Source: Azospirillum sp051124815 (GTDB taxonomy: Bacteria; Pseudomonadota; Alphaproteobacteria; Azospirillales; Azospirillaceae). Taken from it: 64,000 nucleotides of DNA. The position numbers were made by a program, and so were the translations under genes. Under the pieces are notes generated by a model. It did no database searches and was not told the origin of the DNA. It saw only the letters and a program-made list of their open reading frames with translations. The stretch spans positions 1 to 64,000 of the forward strand of contig NZ_CP118491.1 of the NCBI RefSeq assembly GCF_051124815.1. Direction: 5' to 3'. Shown here in pieces: positions 58,389 through 64,000 of the stretch; position 1 is the stretch's first letter; each line of letters begins with the position of its first letter.

Positions 58389-60773
58389 ATGAGCGAGATC
58401 GATTACCAGGGCAGGCTGGAGTTCATCACCACGGGCAAGATCTATGGCTGGCTGGTCAACAAGACCCGGCCGGAGATGGAATGCCTGGTCGATCTCTACG
58501 TCAACGGCTGGTTCATGGGCACCCATCCCTGCAACGAGTATCACGAGGCGCTCGCCTCGTTGCCGGGGCACAAGGGGTTCGGCGTCTTCAACATCCCGCT
58601 GCCGCAGGACATGCTGGGGATGGAGGACTGCGTCGTCGACGTCCGCATCCACGGCACCGCGACCTCCGTCCCCAATTCCCCCATCGTCACCAGCCTGCAC
58701 CGGGCGGTCATCGACACCGCCCTGTCCGGCATGACGCCGGACCGCAAGACGCTGTGCCGGACGGCGCTCGCCGAGACCCTCAACCTGACCAAGCGCGCCC
58801 GCAACCGGCTGGAGGACCCGCGCCTGACCCGCCCCGCCCCCGGTTACGAGGAGGCGGAGCTGACCATCGGCGCCTTTCTGGCGCACCAGCTGCACCGGCT
58901 GGACGCGGCGCGGGACTTCCACCTGCGCAGCGCCGCCGACCTGCTGCGGTTCCTGGTGCGGCATGCCGACCGCTTCAATCTGGCCGACCATGCCTGGTGC
59001 CCGCTGCCGGCCGACGTCGCCGCCTTCCTGGCGTCGGGGGAGGAGGATGCCGCCGGCCTGTTCCGCTCGCGCCTGCTGACCGAATACAAGGAGCAGGTCC
59101 TGGGCACCGCCGGCCGGCCGACCGGCGCGGCGGAGCTGTGCAGGCTGGTCCACTGGATGTTCGGCGAGGCACGCCTGCCCAAGGCGGCGTTCGCCGCCGA
59201 GCATGCCGATTACCTGAACGGGCCGGCCGGCCTGACGGTGGAGGGCGGCGGGACGGTCGGGCACGGGCTGCTCTCCCGCTTCTATGCCGAGATGCATGCG
59301 ATGGACGAGGCGCTGGGCGGCAAGCTGGCGCTGCGCGACGACAAGGCGCTGTTCGTCATCCTGCTCAGCATCAGCCTGTGGCTGGTCCGCTGGAACCTGG
59401 ACGACCTGTTCCTGCCGCCGGCGGTGCGCGCGCTGTTCGACCGCCGGATCCACCATGCCGGGCGGGAGTGGAGCGGGCTCGGCTATTTCTTCTCCTTCCT
59501 GGACGTGCCAGACGCGGAAGGCCTGACGCTGGATGGCCTGTGCCGCCGGCAGGAGGCCGCGGCCGTTACCCACGATGCCGGGCAGGGTGCCCAGGGTGGC
59601 CGAGCCGTCCCGAAGGGCGGGGTCAATCTGTTCGGCTATTTCGACGGCAGCACCGGCATCAGCCGCAACGCCCTGTTCTCGCGCGAGATCCTGGCGGGGG
59701 CCGGCGTGCCGGTGACGATGCCGCCGCTGGTCCTGCCGCAGCATCACGCCACCGAAGCCCTGCATCCGGTGAACCTGATCCATTTCGGCATCATCGGCAC
59801 CCCCGGCGACATGGTGAACCATGGGATGGAGCGCTTCGCCGGCGCCTACAACATCGGCTTCTTCCTGTGGGAGACCAGCCTGCCGCCGCGCTCCAGCCTG
59901 CTGACGCTGGATCTGATGGACGAGATCTGGACCCTGTCGGACTTCTGCGCCCAGGGGCTGGCCCACCATTTCCACGGCCCCATCCATGTCGTGCCGAACT
60001 GCGTCGACGAGCAGGCCGCCGCCCCAACGGCGAACGGAGCGGCGAACGGAGCGGCGAACGGAGCGGTGGACGGGATGGCGGATGGCGCCGGCTGGCGCGG
60101 CGAACGGCCCTTCACCTTCTATTTCTGCTTCGATGCCCGCAGCTGGTACACGCGCAAGAACCCGCTGGCGGCGGCGCGGGCCTTCCAGCTGGCCTTTCCG
60201 GCCGGCGACCCGTCCTGCGGCGATGTCCGGCTGCTGCTGCGCATCCGCTACCGCGCCAGTTCGCGCAGCGTCGCCGACACCGCCCACCGGCTGCAGCTCG
60301 ACCGGCTGGCCCGGCTCGACCCGCGCATCGTCATCCGCGACCAGGACCTGCCCTATGCCCAGTCCCTGGCGGAGATGCGCAACTGCGACTGCTACGTCTC
60401 GCTGCACCGGGCGGAGGGGTTCGGCTACACGATGGCGGAAGCGATGATGATGGGGAAGCCGGTCATCGCCTCGCGCTATTCGGCGAACCTCGACTACATG
60501 ACCGACCGGACCGGCTTCCTGGTCGACGGGCGGGAGCGCTTCATCGAGCCCGACGAGTATATCGACGTCACCCCCGGCGCCGCCTGGTTCGAGCCGGACG
60601 TCGCCGCGGCGGCGGAAGCGATGCGCCGCGTCCGTTTCGACGAGGCCGAAGCCCGCCGCCGCGCCGCGGCGGGGCAGGAGCATGTCCGCCGCACGCTGAA
60701 CCGCAAGGCGGTCCAGGACCTCTACGTCGCCCGCCTGAACGCCGCCCACACGGCTGCCCGCAAGCGGGGCTGA
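58389..60773 (+). CDS. Beta-module protein fused to a GT4-like glycosyltransferase
   Basis: A 794-aa protein. Residues about 8-110 look like the accessory beta module (GKIYGWLVNKTRPEMECLVD, GFGVFNIPLPQDMLG). A helical middle (about 130-390) follows. The GT-B domain begins near 410 with VNLFGYFDGSTGISRN and ends with SLHRAEGFGYTMAEAMMMGK, the GT4 E-x7-E donor motif. In the linker a short Asn-Gly-Ala repeat (from about residue 548) is encoded by a 12-bp minisatellite. It is the last gene of the operon from 49505 and converges on a minus-strand TPR gene with only 16 bp between the stops. Confidence 0.85.
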   Translation: MSEIDYQGRLEFITTGKIYGWLVNKTRPEMECLVDLYVNGWFMGTHPCNEYHEALASLPGHKGFGVFNIPLPQDMLGMEDCVVDVRIHGTATSVPNSPIVTSLHRAVIDTALSGMTPDRKTLCRTALAETLNLTKRARNRLEDPRLTRPAPGYEEAELTIGAFLAHQLHRLDAARDFHLRSAADLLRFLVRHADRFNLADHAWCPLPADVAAFLASGEEDAAGLFRSRLLTEYKEQVLGTAGRPTGAAELCRLVHWMFGEARLPKAAFAAEHADYLNGPAGLTVEGGGTVGHGLLSRFYAEMHAMDEALGGKLALRDDKALFVILLSISLWLVRWNLDDLFLPPAVRALFDRRIHHAGREWSGLGYFFSFLDVPDAEGLTLDGLCRRQEAAAVTHDAGQGAQGGRAVPKGGVNLFGYFDGSTGISRNALFSREILAGAGVPVTMPPLVLPQHHATEALHPVNLIHFGIIGTPGDMVNHGMERFAGAYNIGFFLWETSLPPRSSLLTLDLMDEIWTLSDFCAQGLAHHFHGPIHVVPNCVDEQAAAPTANGAANGAANGAVDGMADGAGWRGERPFTFYFCFDARSWYTRKNPLAAARAFQLAFPAGDPSCGDVRLLLRIRYRASSRSVADTAHRLQLDRLARLDPRIVIRDQDLPYAQSLAEMRNCDCYVSLHRAEGFGYTMAEAMMMGKPVIASRYSANLDYMTDRTGFLVDGRERFIEPDEYIDVTPGAAWFEPDVAAAAEAMRRVRFDEAEARRRAAAGQEHVRRTLNRKAVQDLYVARLNAAHTAARKRG
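60029..60064 (+). repeat. In-frame 12-bp minisatellite (three exact copies)
   Basis: GGCGAACGGAGC repeats exactly at 60029-60040, 60041-60052 and 60053-60064, with a decayed fourth unit following. It encodes Ala-Asn-Gly-Ala units in a linker of the GT4-like protein, so length changes would keep the frame. Confidence 0.85.
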
Positions 60774-60789
60774 GGGGCGGCGGTCCCGC

Positions 60790-62778
60790 TTACTGCCCGG
60801 CCGGCAGCATGAAGCCCTGGGGCGGCCGGCCGGTGCTGTGCAGGGACCACATGACCTGATAGGCGCGCTCCAGGTTGCGGGTGAAGCGGCGGCTGTCGAA
60901 CAGCGGCGCCGTCATCCGCCCATCCTCCAGCCGCTTGCGGAAGCCGGCCCGGCGGGCGGGATCGCCGGCGAGCGCCACCGCCAGATCCTCGTACTCCGTC
61001 AGCGAGCAGGTGATGGTGTCGGGCAGTCCCGCCGCATTCAGCAGGCTCGCCGCCACCCGCGAGGCGAAGGTCCCGCCCAGGCAGGTCACCACCGGGCAGC
61101 CGGCCCACAGCGCGTCGCTGGTGGTGGTGTGGCCGGTATAGGGCAGGGTGTCCAGCGCCAGGTCGGCGACGCGGTAGCGGGCGATGTGGTCGGCCAGCGG
61201 GCGGGGCGGGGCGAAGACCAACCGCGCCGGGTCGATGCCCTGGGCCTGCGCCCGGGCCTTCAGGTTGCCGGCCGCCAGCGGGTTGGCCTCGAACAGCCAC
61301 AGAACCGATCCCGGCACGCGCTTCAGGATGCGCATCCACAGGGCGAACATGGCCGGGCTGATCTTGTAGGCGGTGTTGAAGGCGGCGAAGACGACGCCGT
61401 CCTCCGGCAGGCCGCAATCCGCCCGCGACGGCACCTGCTCCGGCAGCGGGCGGTGGCGGTCGTTGATCTGGTAGGCGTCGGGCAGGATCGCCAGCCGCTC
61501 GGCATAGAAGGGCTGGTGCTCCGGCGGGGTGACGAAGCGGTCGCCGATCACATAGTCCATGTGCGGGCAGCCGATGGTGCCGGGATAGCCCAGGTAACTG
61601 ACCTCGACCGGCGCCAGCCGGCGCGACAGCAGGTCGAGCCGGGTCTGCTTCGTGTAGCCCTTCAGGTCGATCATGATGTCGACGCCATCGTCGGCCATGC
61701 AGCGGGCGACGGCGTCGAGCGGCACGCTGCGGATGTCGCGGAAGCGGTCGAAGGCCTTCACCAGCCGCCGGCGCATCGCGCTGCCGTCGTCGGGGCCATA
61801 GGAATAGGCCAGCACCTCGAAGCGGTCGCGGTCATGCAGCTCGAACAGCTCGGCGGCCAGGAAGGCGGTGGCATGTTCGTGGAAGTCGGCGGAGACATAG
61901 GCGATGCGCAGCCGTCCGCCGTCCGCCGGAACCCGCGCCTGCAAGGGCGTTGCGGCGGCGCGCTTGACCACCCGGTCGAAGAACAGGCGGGCGGAGCGGT
62001 CCTGCTGGGCAGGGGTGGTGTCGATCGACAGGGTGGCCAGCGGGATGACGATGCCGCCGTCCTGGTCGATGATCTCCGTCACCCGTGCGCAGAGCCGGTC
62101 GTAATCGTCCCAGTCGCACAGCGTCTGCATCAGGTACAGGTGGTAGCACAGCGCCTCGGTCTTGGCCGGCGACAGCGCCACCGCGCGGGTGTAGGCGGTC
62201 TTCGCCTGACCCAGCCGCCCCAGTTCGCGCAGGGTATGGGCATAGCCCAGCATCGCCTCGGCATGGCCGGGATCGGCGACCAGCGCCCGGCGCAACGCGC
62301 GTTCCGCCTCCGCCACCCGATGGGCCTCGCGCAGGGCGACGCCGAGATTGGCGGCGGCGAGCGCGTCGACGGGCCGCAGCCGCAGCGCGCGGGCGAAGTC
62401 GGTCGCCGCCCCGTTGCGGTCGCCCAGCGTCAGCCGGGCGGAACCGCGGTTGACATAGGCTTCCGGCGTGGTGGGCGACAGCTGGACGCAACGGTCGTGC
62501 GCCGCCAACGCCTCGGCCATGCGGCCCAGCGACTGCAGCACGGTGCCGAGATTGCCGTGGCTGTCGGCCAGATCAGGCCGCATGGCGATCGACTGGCGCA
62601 GGATCTCCTCCGCCTCCTGTGGGCGGTTCTGCATCATCACCGCCACGCCCAGCAGCTGGGCGACCTCGCCCATGCCGGGGGCCGCCTGCAGGATGGCCCG
62701 GCACAGCCCCTCGGCCTCCGCCATCCGGCCGGCGCGGAAATGCTCCAGCGCCAGCCGCACCGCCTCGTTCAGCGTCAT
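60790..62778 (-). CDS. TPR O-GlcNAc-transferase-like (GT41) protein
   Basis: A 662-aa protein, TPRs at about 1-240 (LRQSIAMRPDLADSHGNLGT and similar) and a GT41 domain after about 300: RIAYVSADFHEHATAFLAAE, DIMIDLKGYTKQTRL, VEVSYLGYPGTIGCPHMDYV, FAAFNTAYKISPAMFALWMR with ILKRVPGSVLWL, and LALDTLPYTGHTTTSDALWA. It is closer to canonical OGT than the copy at 15973 (for example LKRVPGSVLWL). The ATG at 62778 has GGGGAGGA upstream and overlaps the stop of the upstream gene (ATGA). It is expected to modify a protein in the cytoplasm. Confidence 0.92.
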   Translation of the reverse strand: MTLNEAVRLALEHFRAGRMAEAEGLCRAILQAAPGMGEVAQLLGVAVMMQNRPQEAEEILRQSIAMRPDLADSHGNLGTVLQSLGRMAEALAAHDRCVQLSPTTPEAYVNRGSARLTLGDRNGAATDFARALRLRPVDALAAANLGVALREAHRVAEAERALRRALVADPGHAEAMLGYAHTLRELGRLGQAKTAYTRAVALSPAKTEALCYHLYLMQTLCDWDDYDRLCARVTEIIDQDGGIVIPLATLSIDTTPAQQDRSARLFFDRVVKRAAATPLQARVPADGGRLRIAYVSADFHEHATAFLAAELFELHDRDRFEVLAYSYGPDDGSAMRRRLVKAFDRFRDIRSVPLDAVARCMADDGVDIMIDLKGYTKQTRLDLLSRRLAPVEVSYLGYPGTIGCPHMDYVIGDRFVTPPEHQPFYAERLAILPDAYQINDRHRPLPEQVPSRADCGLPEDGVVFAAFNTAYKISPAMFALWMRILKRVPGSVLWLFEANPLAAGNLKARAQAQGIDPARLVFAPPRPLADHIARYRVADLALDTLPYTGHTTTSDALWAGCPVVTCLGGTFASRVAASLLNAAGLPDTITCSLTEYEDLAVALAGDPARRAGFRKRLEDGRMTAPLFDSRRFTRNLERAYQVMWSLHSTGRPPQGFMLPAGQ

Positions 62779-64000
62779 CGCGCGGTCCTCCCCGCGGACT
62801 TTGCGGCGGACTTTGCGGCAACCTCCGCCGACACGTCCGCCGTCACCCGGGCCATCACCTCGGCCCAGTCGTTGGACCTCGCCTGACGGAACAGGCGCAT
62901 GGTCGGATACCAGGGGCTGTCGAGCCGGTCGCGCATCCAGCGCCAGTCGGCGAACCATTTGAGCACCACCCAGGTCGGCTTTCCCATGGCGCCGGCAAGG
63001 TGGCAGACCGAGGTGTCGCAGGTGATGACCAGATCCAGGTTGGCCATCACCGCGGCGGTGTCGAGGAAGGCGTCCGGCCCGGCGTCGAAATCGGCACCCA
63101 GCTCCGTCACCGCCACCCGGTCGCGCAGCCGCTCCAGATGGTCCAGGCCCGACACCTTCTGCAGGCTGTAGAGCCGGACGCCGGGCAGCCGGCCCATCGC
63201 TTCGAAGCATTCCAGCGGGATCGACTTGCCGGTCTCGTTGCCGTGCCAGTTGATGCCGACGCGCAAGGCCGGGCGCCCGCCGCCCTCCAGCCGGTCCAGC
63301 CGGTCCGCCCAGCGGGCCGCCAGCTCCGGTTCGGCCCGGATATAGGGCACGCCGCCGGGGACGTTGTCCGGCGTGGTGCCCAGCCGGTGCATCAGGCTCA
63401 TCAGCGAGATGTAATAGTCGTAGGCCGGCAGCGGCTCGCCGAAGGCGAACAGGCCGTCCAGGTCGGGGGCGGTCGACAGCACCCGCTTCAGCGCCGGCTG
63501 GCATTCGTAGAGCACCCGCGCGCCCATCCGCTTCAGCACGCCGGCATAGCGGATGTACTGGAAGGAATCGCCCAGCCCCTGTTCGAAATGGACCAGCAGG
63601 GTCTTGCCCTCCAGCGGCTGGCCCTGCCACAGGACGCCCGGCATGTTGCGCTTGCGCCAGACCGGCTGTTCCAGCCGGCCCTCGTAGGCGACGGTGCCGT
63701 TGGGATAGTCGCCTGCCATCAGCAGGCAGGTGCCGAGATTCTTGCGGTATTCCGGCTTGCCGACATCGATGGCGAGCGCGCGCCGGTAGTTCAGCGCCGC
63801 ATCAGGCGGATGGCCGAGGCTGAGGCTGACCGCACCCAGGTTGTTGTAGTTGACCGCCACGTCCGGCTCGACGCTCAGCGCCAGCCGATAGACGGCGCGT
63901 GCCTTTTCCCCGTCGCCGGTGAACATGAACAGGTTGCCGAGCGTCAGCAGCGCGCCCGGATAGTCCGGCTTCAACCGCGCCAGTTCGCGGAAGGCGACCA
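62775..64000 (-). CDS. TPR protein with GT9-like domain (5' end outside window)
   Basis: The frame is open to the window edge, so the N-terminus is missing. At least 408 codons are visible. TPR units come first (LTLGNLFMFTGDGEKARAVY, NYNNLGAVSLSLGHPPDAAL), then a GT-B-like domain with LLVHFEQGLGDSFQYIRYAG, VGINWHGNETGKSIPLECFE, and DFDAGPDAFLDTAAVMANLD followed by LVITCDTSVCHLAGAMGKP. The C-terminal domain is clearly homologous to that of the protein at 8180-9799. The last residues are an Ala/Lys/Ser-rich tail. It is translationally coupled to the GT41 gene, so two different glycosyltransferases are made together. Confidence 0.88.
   Translation of the reverse strand, partial: VAFRELARLKPDYPGALLTLGNLFMFTGDGEKARAVYRLALSVEPDVAVNYNNLGAVSLSLGHPPDAALNYRRALAIDVGKPEYRKNLGTCLLMAGDYPNGTVAYEGRLEQPVWRKRNMPGVLWQGQPLEGKTLLVHFEQGLGDSFQYIRYAGVLKRMGARVLYECQPALKRVLSTAPDLDGLFAFGEPLPAYDYYISLMSLMHRLGTTPDNVPGGVPYIRAEPELAARWADRLDRLEGGGRPALRVGINWHGNETGKSIPLECFEAMGRLPGVRLYSLQKVSGLDHLERLRDRVAVTELGADFDAGPDAFLDTAAVMANLDLVITCDTSVCHLAGAMGKPTWVVLKWFADWRWMRDRLDSPWYPTMRLFRQARSNDWAEVMARVTADVSAEVAAKSAAKSAGRTAR

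Overview
The window is about 64 kb of very GC-rich DNA (most genes look like 65-72% GC) from what is probably an alphaproteobacterium of the Azospirillum / Rhodospirillales type. The basis is codon use strongly biased to G/C in third position, TTG and GTG starts, and arrays of TPR-fused glycosyltransferases. The genus is an inference. No rRNA or tRNA gene, CRISPR array, transposase or integrase was recognised.

Almost the whole window is a glycan / glycoprotein locus. It opens with the C-terminal end of a repeat-rich, RTX-like protein (1-1026). Next come a minus-strand GDP-mannose dehydratase operon (1230-3791), a TPR-fucosyltransferase-like fusion with two methyltransferases (4014-7674), a low-GC insert encoding a small zinc-site protein (7675-8137), TPR glycosyltransferases on both strands (8180-11798), a lower-GC DUF4407-like membrane protein (11981-13435), a GT4 enzyme and GDP-L-fucose synthase (13517-15838), and an OGT/SPINDLY-like TPR protein (15973-17955). 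A type I secretion operon follows (18345-23302: ABC exporter, HlyD adaptor, Sel1-repeat protein), then an 879-aa GT2 protein.

After a 550-bp AT-rich gap, a long plus-strand run (26538-40167) looks like a self-contained sugar-nucleotide pathway. It encodes a SIS-type sedoheptulose-phosphate isomerase-like protein, a HAD phosphatase, a transaldolase, a split transketolase, a nucleotidyltransferase-kinase resembling HldE with its two domains swapped, several SDR epimerases/dehydratases, a Gfo/Idh oxidoreductase, a UDP-sugar-dehydrogenase-like protein without its catalytic cysteine, methyltransferases and a NUDIX hydrolase. This set could divert pentose- and hexose-phosphates into an NDP-heptose-type sugar and then modify it.

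The rest (40225-64000) holds a coiled-coil sulfotransferase, a TylF-like methyltransferase, a 1442-aa internally duplicated glycosyltransferase-like protein, a small group with a phage-tail-fibre-like protein, a histidine phosphatase, and a tightly coupled operon (49505-60773) of large proteins. That operon contains three paralogues of a family I do not recognise and several copies of a beta-rich accessory module. Two more TPR glycosyltransferases on the minus strand (the last one cut by the window edge) close it.

No Wzx, Wzy or ABC-2 polysaccharide exporter is visible. Many enzymes are TPR-fused and look cytoplasmic, and a type I exporter and an RTX-like product lie in the same region. A reasonable hypothesis is cytoplasmic glycosylation of a protein (type I-secreted surface protein or flagellin) with unusual fucosylated, heptose-like, methylated and sulfated sugars, rather than a classical O-antigen locus.
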